Shown piece by piece: positions 28,966 to 38,268 of a stretch of DNA of 64,000 nt. The notes beneath the pieces are model-generated. The model was not told the origin of the DNA. It did no database searches and saw nothing but the letters and a program-made list of their open reading frames with translations. Origin of the DNA: Arcobacter sp. (lineage in GTDB: Bacteria; Campylobacterota; Campylobacteria; Campylobacterales; Arcobacteraceae). The stretch lies in NCBI GenBank assembly GCA_003252105.1, contig QKDL01000071.1:1-64000 (forward strand). Reading direction: 5' to 3'. Made by a program: the position numbers and the translations under genes. Each line of letters opens with the position of its first letter. Position 1 is the first letter of the stretch.

Positions 28966-30313
28966 CTCTAGCTTCTTTTAATGTTTCAGCTATCATAAAT
29001 GCCAATTCTAAAGATTGGTCAGCATTTAATCTTGGGTCACATTGAGTGTGATATCTACTAGATAATCCCTCTGCTGTAATAGCAGAACTTGTACTTCCTG
29101 TACACTCTGTTACATTTTGTCCAGTCATCTCTAAGTGAATTCCACCAGCAACACTTCCTTGTGCTTTATGGATTTGGAAAAATTGTTTAACTTCACTTAA
29201 AATATTAGCGAAGTCTCTTGTTTTGTATCCATTTGGTGCTTTTTCAACATTCCCATGCATTGGATCACAAGACCATACTACTTTTTTACCTTCACTTTCA
29301 ACTTTCTTTAAAAGATTTGGAAAGATATCAGCAACTTTATCATGTCCCATTCTAACTATTAGATTAAGTCGTCCTGCTTCATTTTCAGGATTTAGTGCAT
29401 CAATTAGTTTAATTAATTCATCCTCTTTCATAGATGGACCTACTTTACACCCTATTGGGTTTTTAATCCCTCTAAAATATTCAATATGAGCATCATCTAA
29501 ACCTCTTGTTCTATCCCCAATCCATAACATATGTGCAGAACAATCGTACCAATCACCTGTTAAAGAATCTTTTCTTGTAAGTGCTTCTTCATAGTTTAAT
29601 AAAAGTGCCTCATGAGAGGTATATAAAACTGTTTCTCTTAGTTGTGCTGTATTTTCACTTGTAATTCCACAAGATTCCATGAATTTAAGAGTTTCAGATA
29701 TTTTATCAGCTAAAATCTCATATTTTTCACCTAAAGCATTGTTTTTTACGAAATCAAGATTCCAAGAATGAACTTGATGTAAATCAGCCATACCACCTCT
29801 TGCAAATGCTCTTAAAAGATTAAGAGTTGCAGCACTTTGATTATATGCTTTTAAAAGTTTTTTAGGTTTTGGTGCTCTATCTTTTTCATTAAATCCAATA
29901 TTATTTACAATATCACCTCTATATGAAGGTAAAGAGATTCCATTTATCTCTTCAAAGTCTGCACTTCTTGGTTTTGCAAATTGTCCTGCAATTCTTCCAA
30001 CCTTTACAACTGGTTTTCCACCTGAAAATGTAAGTACAACAGCCATTTGCATCATAACTTTAAATAAATCTTTTATATTATTTGCATTAAAAGATGTGAA
30101 TGATTCTGCACAATCTCCACCTTGTAATAAAAAGGCTTCACCACATGAAACTTTTGCTAATTGAGATTTTAGATTTCTAGCTTCTCCTGCAAAAATTAGT
30201 GGGGGATATGTTGCTAATTCAGACTCAACTTTTTTTAATTTTTCTAAATCTGTATATGTTGGTTGTTGCTTTATTGGAAAATCTCTCCAACTTTTTGGAT
30301 TCCAATTAGTCAT
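28961..30313 (-). CDS. aroG: 3-deoxy-7-phosphoheptulonate synthase, class II
   Basis: A 450-residue class II (plant-like) DAHP synthase, first step of the shikimate pathway, condensing PEP and erythrose 4-phosphate. Clear family segments are [75 protein letters not shown] and GGIHLEMTG. Campylobacterota typically use this class. The 90-base gap to transaldolase upstream holds a hairpin, so it may have its own promoter. The erythrose 4-phosphate link to transaldolase is metabolically sensible. Confidence 0.96.
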   Translation of the reverse strand: MTNWNPKSWRDFPIKQQPTYTDLEKLKKVESELATYPPLIFAGEARNLKSQLAKVSCGEAFLLQGGDCAESFTSFNANNIKDLFKVMMQMAVVLTFSGGKPVVKVGRIAGQFAKPRSADFEEINGISLPSYRGDIVNNIGFNEKDRAPKPKKLLKAYNQSAATLNLLRAFARGGMADLHQVHSWNLDFVKNNALGEKYEILADKISETLKFMESCGITSENTAQLRETVLYTSHEALLLNYEEALTRKDSLTGDWYDCSAHMLWIGDRTRGLDDAHIEYFRGIKNPIGCKVGPSMKEDELIKLIDALNPENEAGRLNLIVRMGHDKVADIFPNLLKKVESEGKKVVWSCDPMHGNVEKAPNGYKTRDFANILSEVKQFFQIHKAQGSVAGGIHLEMTGQNVTECTGSTSSAITAEGLSSRYHTQCDPRLNADQSLELAFMIAETLKEARA

Positions 30314-30366
30314 AATAATCCCTTTATTTTAAATAGTTCGAGATTTTATCTAATTTTGACTTAAGC

Positions 30367-30400
30367 AACTTATAGTAACCACATAGGTTACTTTTAAGTT
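30367..30400 (-). terminator. Hairpin between tal and DAHP synthase gene
   Basis: A long, slightly imperfect stem: AGTAACC/GGTTACT with a 5-nt loop, extended by AACTT/AAGTT on the outer ends. It follows the tal stop by 4 bases. There is no U-tract after it, so it may attenuate rather than fully stop transcription. Confidence 0.45.
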
Positions 30401-30403
30401 ACA

Positions 30404-31399
30404 TTAGTCTCTTTGTAGTTTTTGAAGTAAATCTTTAAAAGATTCTTTGAAAGCTTCTAAGCCTTCTGTTAATAAAGCATTATAAATATTTTTCATATCA
30501 ATACCTTTTTTTGATACCAATTCAAAATATTTATTACACTCATTTTCACTTATCATTTTACTAGGTTCTTTTTTTCCATTTTCTACCCAATCTTCTATAG
30601 TTGCAAGGGGTGCAGTGTTAACTGTATTTGGATAAATTAAATTATCTACATAGTAACTTTGAGGTAAGCTATTACCTTTTACCCCTGTACTTGCAAATAA
30701 AGTTCTAATATTTTTATTCTCGAATTTTTCAACTTCATGGTAACATTTTGTGGCATTCATAATACCTAATTTTGAGGCTTCAAAACCATTTTGTACAAAT
30801 TGAGTGTCACATTTTCTATCAAATCTTGAAACAAATACAGAGATTACTGCTTTTGTATCTTTATTTGATTGTTTGATACCCTCATCTAATGCTTTTGCAC
30901 ACTCTATAGCCTGTTGTGGTGAAAAAATTAAAGTTGCATTTACATTAATCCCTTGTGATGTTAACTCTTTCATAGCTTCATATCCAGCAGTAGTTGCAGG
31001 TACTTTTATCATCACATTATCTGCTCCTATTTGAGCATTTAGTCTCATCCCCTCTTCTATAGTTCCTGCTGCATCATCACAAAGTAATGGATCAACCTCT
31101 ATAGAGATAAATCCATCATCTATATCTTCTCTATATAAATCATCTAAAAGTTCTGCTGCTCTTTTAATATCAGTAATTGCAAGCTCTTCATAGATTGTTT
31201 TTGGTTCATTTGCTTGTAGCATTTCAAGTTGTTGTCCATATGCTACAGAGTTTGAAATTGAAGATTCAAAAATAGCTGGATTTGATGTAGCTCCATGAAT
31301 AATCTCTTTTTTAATTAAATCTTTAAATTTATGTTCTAAAAAGTCTCTTTCTATAAAATCACACCAAAGTGTAAATCCAATATCTTCTTTTAAACTCAT
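30404..31399 (-). CDS. tal: Transaldolase
   Basis: A 331-residue transaldolase of the pentose phosphate pathway, moving a dihydroxyacetone unit between sugar phosphates. The Schiff-base lysine is K132 in NVMIKVPATTAGYEAM. ATSNPAIFESSI and VSIEVDP-like FISIEVDPLL are also diagnostic. It follows serB (31410) by 10 bases, so serB-tal are likely one operon leading to the DAHP synthase gene. Confidence 0.95.
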   Translation of the reverse strand: MSLKEDIGFTLWCDFIERDFLEHKFKDLIKKEIIHGATSNPAIFESSISNSVAYGQQLEMLQANEPKTIYEELAITDIKRAAELLDDLYREDIDDGFISIEVDPLLCDDAAGTIEEGMRLNAQIGADNVMIKVPATTAGYEAMKELTSQGINVNATLIFSPQQAIECAKALDEGIKQSNKDTKAVISVFVSRFDRKCDTQFVQNGFEASKLGIMNATKCYHEVEKFENKNIRTLFASTGVKGNSLPQSYYVDNLIYPNTVNTAPLATIEDWVENGKKEPSKMISENECNKYFELVSKKGIDMKNIYNALLTEGLEAFKESFKDLLQKLQRD

Positions 31400-31409
31400 A
31401 TTAATATCC

Positions 31410-32030
31410 TTATATGTGGTCTAATATTTTTGTTAAATCTTTTGTATCAACAATAATATTAGCCTCTTTTTTTAATATATCTTTTGCACAAAATGCCACT
31501 TTTTTCGCTGCATATGGGAACATACTAACATCATTTGCTCCATCACCTGCTACTAAAGTATCCTCTATTGAAACTCCTAGCATTGATTGAACTCTTTGAA
31601 TCATGTCACCTTTGCTAAAACCAAACATCATATCTCCACCAACAAGACCAGTTAATATCCCATCTTTTTCATGTAAGATATTTGAAAAATCAGCATCAAG
31701 TCCTAACTTCTCTTTTGCAGGAGTTGTTCCTATTCTAAATCCACCTGAAAAACAAACTACTTTATAACCTTGTCTTTTTAATTCAGCTACAGTTTCATAA
31801 GCTCCTGGCATTAGTGGCAAATCTTTACATATTTGCACAGCTTTTGAGTATTCTAAACCTTTAAGTAAAGATACCCTTTCAACTAAAGATTCAAAAAAAT
31901 CAAGCTCTCCAGCCATAGCTTTTTCAGTAATAGAAGCAACTTTTTCTTCTAAACCTAAAGGCTTTGCTAAAAAGTCAATTGTTTCACCGTCCATCAGTGT
32001 TGAATCAAAATCAAATACTGCTAATTTCAT
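31410..32030 (-). CDS. serB: Phosphoserine phosphatase
   Basis: About 206 residues of the HAD superfamily, catalysing the last step of serine biosynthesis. The nucleophile motif is FDFDSTLMDGE. The serine of motif II is in CFSGGFRIG and the acidic motif is VAGDGANDVSMF. The ATG at 32030, preceded by GGGA, is preferred over a TTG 12 bases upstream because the spacing fits. Divergent from ruvX. Confidence 0.93.
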   Translation of the reverse strand: MKLAVFDFDSTLMDGETIDFLAKPLGLEEKVASITEKAMAGELDFFESLVERVSLLKGLEYSKAVQICKDLPLMPGAYETVAELKRQGYKVVCFSGGFRIGTTPAKEKLGLDADFSNILHEKDGILTGLVGGDMMFGFSKGDMIQRVQSMLGVSIEDTLVAGDGANDVSMFPYAAKKVAFCAKDILKKEANIIVDTKDLTKILDHI

Positions 32031-32059
32031 CCATATTCCCAATTTTATTTTTTTAAGGC

Positions 32060-32065
32060 TATAAT
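32060..32065 (+). promoter_or_regulatory. -10 box of ruvX
   Basis: TATAAT in the 65-base gap between serB and ruvX. An AAAGGAA ribosome binding site then precedes a TTG start at 32096. Confidence 0.5.
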
Positions 32066-32095
32066 ATTAGCGAAAAAAAGAATAAAGGAAACTGA

Positions 32096-32482
32096 TTGAA
32101 ATTTGCATGCATAGATATAGGACTTAAAAGAATTGGAGTTGCAGTTTGTATGCATAAAGATATAATCACACCACAACCAGCTATATTAAGGAAAAATAGA
32201 AACCAAGCTTCAAATGATGTAAATGCTTTTTTAAAAGAGTGGGAGATTGATAAATTAATAGTTGGATATCCAAGTACCAGTGAGGATATGCAAAAAAGAG
32301 TTAAACATTTTGTGGATTTACTTAAACTTGAAATCCCTTACGAATTTCAAGAGGAAAATATGAGTTCAATTGAAGCAGAAGAATTAATCAAAGGTGAAAT
32401 AAAATACAAAAGAGATGGTAGAGTTGATTCTATCGCTGCTCAAATAATTTTAGAAAGATATTTAAGTAAAAATCAATCTTGA
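32096..32482 (+). CDS. ruvX: Holliday junction resolvase-like RuvX (YqgF)
   Basis: A 128-residue RNase H-fold protein of the YqgF family, implicated in pre-16S rRNA 5' maturation and possibly Holliday-junction processing. The catalytic aspartate motif CIDIGLKRIGVAV, the VGYPSTSEDMQKRV segment and the C-terminal DGRVDSIAAQIIL aspartate are present. TTG is the start codon, 6 bases after AAAGGAA. It converges on the HD-GYP gene with a 10-base overlap. In Campylobacter it follows dprA. Confidence 0.9.
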   Translation: MKFACIDIGLKRIGVAVCMHKDIITPQPAILRKNRNQASNDVNAFLKEWEIDKLIVGYPSTSEDMQKRVKHFVDLLKLEIPYEFQEENMSSIEAEELIKGEIKYKRDGRVDSIAAQIILERYLSKNQS

Positions 32483-33579
32483 TATTTTAATCTAACACTA
32501 TTTAATTCATCAAAATGTTCAAAAAATAAATCCACAAGTTTTGGTTCAAAGTGTTTCCCTTTTTGTTCTATAAAAAACTCTTTTACTTCTTCTATAGGCC
32601 AAGCTTCTTTATAAACCCTTTTACTAGCCAAGGCATCAAAAACATCAGCCACTGCTGTTATTCTTCCAAAAATATGTATCTCTTCAGCTTTTTTCTTTTT
32701 AGGATACCCTGTACCATCCCATTTTTCATGGTGTTCATAAGCAACAATTGAAGCTGCTTTAAGTATTGGTTTATCTGAGTTTTTAAGCATATTATATCCC
32801 AAAGTTGAGTGAGTTTTCATAACTTTAAACTCTTCATCTGTTAATTTTGCTGGTTTATTTAATATCTCATCTTTTATACCAACCTTTCCTATATCATGCA
32901 TAGGACTAGCAAGTTTTAATAAACTTGCTTCCTCTTTTGATAAACCATATTTTAAAGCTAAAATTTCAGAATATTTTGCAACTCTTTTTACATGGTTTCC
33001 TGTCTCTTTTGAACGTGTTTCGCCAATTGAACCCATAGTATAAACAATATCTTTTTGTATATTGATTATCTCTTCTTCTGTTTTTATAACTTTTGTAATA
33101 TCTGTACCATATACTAAAACAATATTAAGATGTTTTATACCTCTTAATACAAAGGTATAAATCTTATCCTCACTAAATTTATGCTCTATTTGATCCGTTT
33201 TTCCATCTAAAATTAATTGTTTTAAATAATCATTATTCTCCAAAAACTCAAACTTATTTTCATCTTCAAAAAACTGTTTTGCTGGTTGATTTTTAAATTC
33301 AATCTCTGCTTTGTCATTAATCACAAAAACAGGTTCTGGATTTTTTTCTGGGAGAAGCTCCAAATATCTGTTTCTTTTTTTAAGCTCTTCATTCATCCCA
33401 AAAGTTGAATATAAAAAACAATTCTTAATTAGATTCTGATAAACTAAAACAATTGTAGCTAACAATAAAAACCAATACCCAGTAGCAGAGGCTAATATTG
33501 CAAATAAAATACTTAGTATCCATCTTATATTAATCTCTATTTCAGACATATTTGAACAATTTCTTTTAAAAAAATTCAT
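32473..33579 (-). CDS. HD-GYP domain protein, probable cyclic-di-GMP phosphodiesterase
   Basis: A 368-residue membrane-anchored protein. Two N-terminal helices (about 18-33 and 35-52) precede a PAS-like sensor domain (about 80-165) and an HD-GYP domain (about 175-360). H228-D229 form the HD pair (ASPMHDIGKVGI), and HEKWDGTGYP gives the GYP motif at 291-293. It should hydrolyse c-di-GMP in response to a signal read by the PAS domain. Its start overlaps the acpS stop (TAATG), so the two are co-transcribed. Confidence 0.9.
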   Translation of the reverse strand: MNFFKRNCSNMSEIEINIRWILSILFAILASATGYWFLLLATIVLVYQNLIKNCFLYSTFGMNEELKKRNRYLELLPEKNPEPVFVINDKAEIEFKNQPAKQFFEDENKFEFLENNDYLKQLILDGKTDQIEHKFSEDKIYTFVLRGIKHLNIVLVYGTDITKVIKTEEEIINIQKDIVYTMGSIGETRSKETGNHVKRVAKYSEILALKYGLSKEEASLLKLASPMHDIGKVGIKDEILNKPAKLTDEEFKVMKTHSTLGYNMLKNSDKPILKAASIVAYEHHEKWDGTGYPKKKKAEEIHIFGRITAVADVFDALASKRVYKEAWPIEEVKEFFIEQKGKHFEPKLVDLFFEHFDELNSVRLKYQD

Positions 33580-33935
33580 TATTTGTTCCTTTTTTCCAAT
33601 GTCACTACAGCTACGGCTATACCTTGATCATGAGTAATAGACAAATAACTTTTTTTTATTTTAAATTTTTTTCGTAAAGCTTTTGTGTATTTGATTTTTG
33701 GGGCTCCTAATTTTGTTTTTTTTATTTTTATATCATGAAAAGAACACTCTTTTCCAATACCTGTACCAATTGCTTTACTAGCAGCTTCTTTTGCTGCCCA
33801 AAAACCTGCTGCTGTTTCTGGTTTTTTTATAAGTTCAATCTCTTCATCATCTAAAAAACGCTCATAAGCTTTTCTTCCAAATTTTTCATACATATTTTTT
33901 ATTCTATCAATTGAAGTTATATCAATACCTATCAT
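33579..33935 (-). CDS. acpS: Holo-[acyl-carrier-protein] synthase
   Basis: A 118-residue AcpS, which transfers phosphopantetheine from CoA to apo-ACP. The N-terminal MIGIDITSIDRI motif carries the metal-binding aspartate. FWAAKEAASKAIGTG holds the conserved glutamate and lysine, and YLSITHDQGIAVAVV is the C-terminal signature. First gene of a short operon with the HD-GYP gene. Divergent from an ABC permease gene with about 40 bases between. Confidence 0.95.
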   Translation of the reverse strand: MIGIDITSIDRIKNMYEKFGRKAYERFLDDEEIELIKKPETAAGFWAAKEAASKAIGTGIGKECSFHDIKIKKTKLGAPKIKYTKALRKKFKIKKSYLSITHDQGIAVAVVTLEKRNK

Positions 33936-33965
33936 TTTAAGCCAACTTTTTAATCTTTGAATTTG

Positions 33966-33971
33966 TATAAT
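33966..33971 (+). promoter_or_regulatory. -10 box in front of orphan permease gene
   Basis: TATAAT preceded by TTTG. It would start transcription at about 33978, on or next to the first ATG. The message may therefore be leaderless, or translation may begin at the ATG at 33990. Confidence 0.4.
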
Positions 33972-33977
33972 ACGCTC

Positions 33978-34937
33978 ATGAAACTATTTATGAACAAATT
34001 ATTATATCTTATTATCATGCTTTTTATAATAAGCTTAATATCTTTTTTGGCTATACATATGGCTCCAAATTCATTTTTTGCAAGCGGAGAGTTAAATCCC
34101 AATATTACAGAAGAATCTATAGAGCAATTAAAAGCTATTTATGGTTTAGATAAACCTTTATATATTCAATTTTTTTCTTGGCTTCTTGCAATAGTACAAC
34201 TAGATTTTGGCATCTCTTTTGCAAGCGGACAGATGGTTAAAACTGAAGTTTTAGATAGACTTCCTATCACTTTAACTATAAATATTATTTCAATGTTTTT
34301 AATTTTTGTTATTTCTCTATATTTAGGAGTGAAATCAGCACTAAAGAAAAATAGTTTTTTTGATAAATTTACAGGTCAATTATCACTTCTAAGTTTTTCT
34401 ATGCCTTCATTTTATCTTGCACTTTTATGTGTACTTATATTTGCGATGTATTTTGAGATTTTACCTATTGCTGGACTTCATTCTGTACCAGATGATGGAA
34501 GTATAAACTACTATTTAGATTATGCATGGCATTTAGTTTTACCAATTTCTATAATAACATTTGGTGGAATTGGAAGTTTGATTTTATATATTAGAAGTTT
34601 AACTATTGAGATACTTAAATCAGATTATATATTTTTTGCACGCTCACGTGGATTAGATAATAAAAAAATATTAAGATATTATATTTTGCCAAATCTATAT
34701 CCCCCTGTAATAACCCTTTTGGGATTATCTTTACCAGGAATTATAGGTGGAAGTGTTATTTTAGAATCAATTTTTTCTATTGATGGGATGGGATTACTTT
34801 TTTATCAAAGTGCATTAAGCCATGATTATCCTGTAATAATGGGAATATTAATCATCGGTGCCTTTTTGACTTTGTTAGGTAATATATTGGCAGATTTAAT
34901 TTTACTAAAGCTAAACCCTAATTTTGATGATAAATAA
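33978..34937 (+). CDS. ABC transporter permease, DppB/OppB/NikB type
   Basis: About 319 residues with six membrane helices and the family's N-terminal extracytoplasmic segment after the first helix (FLAIHMAPNSFF, the DppB AxxxxPGDP-like region, here altered). The EAA-loop is YIFFARSRGLDNKKILRYYILPN. It would transport peptides, nickel or similar solutes. No partner permease, ATPase or binding protein is encoded in the window, so it must work with subunits encoded elsewhere or be a remnant. TTG at 33957 lies upstream of the -10 box and is rejected as a start. Confidence 0.82.
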   Translation: MKLFMNKLLYLIIMLFIISLISFLAIHMAPNSFFASGELNPNITEESIEQLKAIYGLDKPLYIQFFSWLLAIVQLDFGISFASGQMVKTEVLDRLPITLTINIISMFLIFVISLYLGVKSALKKNSFFDKFTGQLSLLSFSMPSFYLALLCVLIFAMYFEILPIAGLHSVPDDGSINYYLDYAWHLVLPISIITFGGIGSLILYIRSLTIEILKSDYIFFARSRGLDNKKILRYYILPNLYPPVITLLGLSLPGIIGGSVILESIFSIDGMGLLFYQSALSHDYPVIMGILIIGAFLTLLGNILADLILLKLNPNFDDK

Positions 34938-35050
34938 AAATATTATTGAACTAACTTAGAACTTCTTTTTAGAGTTTAAATTTATTTTTATGAAATAAGT
35001 CATAAAATTTCAGTTCCCAAAAAAACGGGTACTATTTTTAAGGAAAATTA

Positions 35051-35869
35051 TTGGAAATTATAAAAACAATTGAACAGTTACAAGAGATAAGAAAAACTAT
35101 CTCTTCTAGTGTTGGATTTGTTCCTACAATGGGAGCTTTACACAATGGTCATATTTCACTTATAAAAAAAGCTAGAGAAGAAAATGATATTGTAATAGTT
35201 TCTATATTTGTAAACCCTACACAGTTTCTTCCAGGAGAAGATTTAGATGCATATCCAAGAAAGGATGAAGCAGATAAAAAAATATGCCAAATGTGCAAAG
35301 TAGATTATCTTTTTATGCCAGATGTTACAACTATGTACACAAAAGAAGAGATACTTATAAAAGCACCAAATAAAAGCTATATTTTAGAGGGTAAAGCAAG
35401 ACCAGGTCACTTTGATGGAGTATTACAAGTTGTACTTAAACTTTTTAATTTAACACAACCAACAAATGCCTATTTTGGAAAAAAAGATGCCCAACAACTT
35501 TCACTAATACAACAAATGGTAAAAAATCTATTTTTGCCAATAAATATTGTACCATGTGATATTGTAAGAGAATCAGATGGCTTGGCACTTAGTTCTAGAA
35601 ATGTATATCTAAGTGAAACTCAAAGAAAAGATGCCCTACTTATCTCTAAATCTTTATACCTAGCAACTTCACTAATAGCTAAAAAAGAGTATAGTGTAGA
35701 AGCTGTAAAAAAACGAATCTTAGATACTATGAGCAATTTAGATGTGGAATATATAGCTATAGTAGACAGAGAATTTAATGAACTTGAAATTGTAGAACCT
35801 AAAAATACAATTATTTTAGTTGTAGTTAGATTTGGAAATACACGACTTTTAGATAATATTTGGATTTAA
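35051..35869 (+). CDS. panC: Pantoate--beta-alanine ligase
   Basis: A 272-residue pantothenate synthetase, joining pantoate and beta-alanine with ATP in coenzyme A synthesis. The nucleotidyl-transfer motif MGALHNGHISLI is the HIGH box; further signatures are VSIFVNPTQF, RPGHFDGV, YFGKKDAQQLSLI and the KMSKS-like ALSSRN. Start is TTG at 35051, 7 bases after AAGGAAAA. Monocistronic with its own terminator. Confidence 0.95.
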   Translation: MEIIKTIEQLQEIRKTISSSVGFVPTMGALHNGHISLIKKAREENDIVIVSIFVNPTQFLPGEDLDAYPRKDEADKKICQMCKVDYLFMPDVTTMYTKEEILIKAPNKSYILEGKARPGHFDGVLQVVLKLFNLTQPTNAYFGKKDAQQLSLIQQMVKNLFLPINIVPCDIVRESDGLALSSRNVYLSETQRKDALLISKSLYLATSLIAKKEYSVEAVKKRILDTMSNLDVEYIAIVDREFNELEIVEPKNTIILVVVRFGNTRLLDNIWI

Positions 35870-35896
35870 AGACTTGGAGATAAAATCCAAGTCTTT
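35868..35896 (+). terminator. Terminator of panC
   Basis: An 11-bp stem AAAGACTTGGA/TCCAAGTCTTT with a 7-nt loop overlaps the panC stop and is followed by T-rich sequence. Confidence 0.75.
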
Positions 35897-35902
35897 TATT
35901 TT

Positions 35903-36760
35903 TTAATTTGTTGTAAAACCTATTATAATATCATTGTTTCCACCATCATTTATCAAACTATTTTTCCCATAGTCTTCAAGTGTTGATTTTATTGTCAAAG
36001 TATATGTATTTGAAGATTCTAAATGTATTAAAGGTTTAACTGTTATAGTATCAAAATCATATAAAATAGAAAAATCTATATTATTTGATGAGCTATCTTG
36101 AAGAATTAAGTTATTTTTATTTACTAAAGTTTTTCTCACATCGTCATTGAAATTTAATACTATATCAATATCAATAGGTACATTAGTGTCACCATTTTTT
36201 ATAGAACTATCCATTAATTCTAAACTCTGTTTGTCTTCAATTATTTCATAATATTCAAGTGTATTATGTAAATGTTTATTAACATCCGTATTACCTTTTG
36301 GACTAAACCCTTTTTCTAAAAGAAGTTCGTTAACTTCAATATTATTTATATCCTCTTGGGGTACTAAATAAAATTTATTAAAATCTTTTCTTAAAATCTC
36401 AATTTTATCAGTTGTATCATCTGAATCAAGAGATTGAAGAAGTGTTGCTATTTTTAATACCTTTTCATCTGATATATTAGTTCTATCTACACCAACTAAA
36501 TCTTGTATAAACACTCTACCATCACTAGGCAAATGGTCTAACTCTCCAATTTTTATATTACCTAGATAAAACTCTACTTTTCCACCTACATATGAAAATT
36601 CACCTTTATCATTTGTATAACTTTCATCTACACCATTTATATATCTTATGCCATCAACAATGTCATCTACAAATATTCCCTTATTATCAGATGAACATCC
36701 AGTTATAAAAATAATTGCCATAAAATTAATAATAAATATACTTAATCCACTTAGGTTCAT
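35903..36760 (-). CDS. Putative lipoprotein with C-terminal Ig-like (Big_5-type) domain
   Basis: A 285-residue protein with a lipoprotein signal (hydrophobic stretch, then IFITGC; the lipidated cysteine is at about 22). Residues 35-120 resemble the module GxxYxTNxxGEFxYxGGxVxFxxGxxxxG...LQSLDSDxxxxxxI found in surface proteins of marine bacteria. Residues 185-285 look like a bacterial Ig-like domain (VPIDIDIVLNFNDDV, LESSNTYTLTI). Probably anchored to the outer membrane; function unknown. Monocistronic. Confidence 0.7.
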   Translation of the reverse strand: MNLSGLSIFIINFMAIIFITGCSSDNKGIFVDDIVDGIRYINGVDESYTNDKGEFSYVGGKVEFYLGNIKIGELDHLPSDGRVFIQDLVGVDRTNISDEKVLKIATLLQSLDSDDTTDKIEILRKDFNKFYLVPQEDINNIEVNELLLEKGFSPKGNTDVNKHLHNTLEYYEIIEDKQSLELMDSSIKNGDTNVPIDIDIVLNFNDDVRKTLVNKNNLILQDSSSNNIDFSILYDFDTITVKPLIHLESSNTYTLTIKSTLEDYGKNSLINDGGNNDIIIGFTTN

Positions 36761-36915
36761 AGTAGGTCCTTTTTGATTTTAAATAGTATGTTATAACACT
36801 ATTATATAGTATTTAAAATAATGATTTAATCAACATTATTATAAAAATAAAAAATTTTACAAAATTGTCATATTATGCTAAAATTCGCCAAAAATTATAT
36901 GGATAAAATTAATAT

Positions 36916-38268
36916 ATGAAATTTAGTGAAAAAAAACCTACAAAAAGTTTACATCTGGTAAGTCTTGGTTGTACAAAAAACCTTGTTGATTCTGAGATTA
37001 TGTTAGGAAAATTAAAAGATTACGAGATTACTGATGATGCTAATAATGCTGATGTAATTATTGTAAATACCTGTGGATTTATTGATAGTGCAAAAGAGGA
37101 GAGTATCAATACAATTTTAAACCTACATGATGAAAGAAAAGAAGAGTCAGTATTGGTTATGGCTGGTTGCCTTAGTGAAAGATACAAAGAGGAACTTCAA
37201 AAAGAATTGCCTGAGATTGATATCTTTACAGGAGTTGGAGATTACGACAAAATTGATACTCTTGTAAATGAAAAAAGAAGTGCTTTTACAAACGAAGTAT
37301 TTTTACTAAATGAAAACAACGATAGGGTAATCACTGGTTCATCTTACCATGCCTATATAAAACTTAGTGAAGGTTGTAACCAAACATGTTCATTTTGTGC
37401 AATCCCAAGTTTTAAAGGTAAACTTCACTCTAGAACTTTAGAATCACTTGTTAAAGAGGTAAAAAACCTTGTTAAAAATGGTTATAAAGATTTTTCATTT
37501 GTTTCGCAAGATTCTTCATCATATTTAAGAGATTTAAATATCAACAATGGACTGGAACTTCTAATCCAAGAAGTTGAAAAGATTGAAGGGATTGAAACAG
37601 CTAGAATACTATATTTATATCCATCTACAACAACATTAGAACTTATAGAAAAAATAAAAGATTCAAAAGTTTTTGAAAACTATTTTGATATGCCTTTACA
37701 ACATATTACACCTCATATGTTAAAAACTATGAAAAGAGGGAAAGGTGTAGAAAAGCTAAAAGAGCTAATGGATGCTATGAGAAACACACCAAACTCTTTT
37801 GTAAGAACTACCTTTATAGTTGGCCACCCAGGAGAGTCTCAAGAGGATTTTGAAGAGCTTTGCACTTATGTAAAAGAATATAAATTTGATAGAGCAAATG
37901 TATTTTCATATTCTGATGAAGAGGGAACAGCTGCTTTTGATAGAGTTGATAAAATTCCACAAGAACTAATAGACCAAAGAGCTGAACTATTAGGAGAGAT
38001 AATCGAGCAAACAACTCAAAACTCTTTAGAAAATGAAGTAGGAAAAGTTTTTGAAGTATATATTGATGGAGAAAGTGATGAACATGAGTATCTTCTAAGT
38101 GCTAGAAAAATTACTTGGGCACCAGAAATTGATGGTGAAATTTATATAAATGACAATGAACTTTTTGATGAAAATGATGAACCTGCTCAATTAAAATTTG
38201 GTTCTAAATATAAAGTGAAAATTACAGAACTTGTAGGAGATAAGCTTCTAGCTACTGTAATTGAATAA
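36916..38268 (+). CDS. rimO: Ribosomal protein S12 methylthiotransferase RimO
   Basis: A 450-residue radical-SAM enzyme adding a methylthio group to an aspartate of ribosomal protein S12. The N-terminal MTTase domain holds three cysteines (LGCTKN, NTCGF, AGCLSERY) for one Fe-S cluster. The radical SAM cluster is in EGCNQTCSFCAIP. The C-terminal TRAM domain covers about 375-450. It uses SxGC-TKNLVDSEIM, the RimO rather than MiaB variant. Its stop overlaps the tilS start by one base (TAATG). Confidence 0.95.
   Translation: MKFSEKKPTKSLHLVSLGCTKNLVDSEIMLGKLKDYEITDDANNADVIIVNTCGFIDSAKEESINTILNLHDERKEESVLVMAGCLSERYKEELQKELPEIDIFTGVGDYDKIDTLVNEKRSAFTNEVFLLNENNDRVITGSSYHAYIKLSEGCNQTCSFCAIPSFKGKLHSRTLESLVKEVKNLVKNGYKDFSFVSQDSSSYLRDLNINNGLELLIQEVEKIEGIETARILYLYPSTTTLELIEKIKDSKVFENYFDMPLQHITPHMLKTMKRGKGVEKLKELMDAMRNTPNSFVRTTFIVGHPGESQEDFEELCTYVKEYKFDRANVFSYSDEEGTAAFDRVDKIPQELIDQRAELLGEIIEQTTQNSLENEVGKVFEVYIDGESDEHEYLLSARKITWAPEIDGEIYINDNELFDENDEPAQLKFGSKYKVKITELVGDKLLATVIE

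Noticed and set aside
33957..33977. TTG at 33957 as start of the orphan permease
   Set aside because: It lies upstream of the -10 box at 33966-33971; ATG at 33978 or 33990 is more credible.
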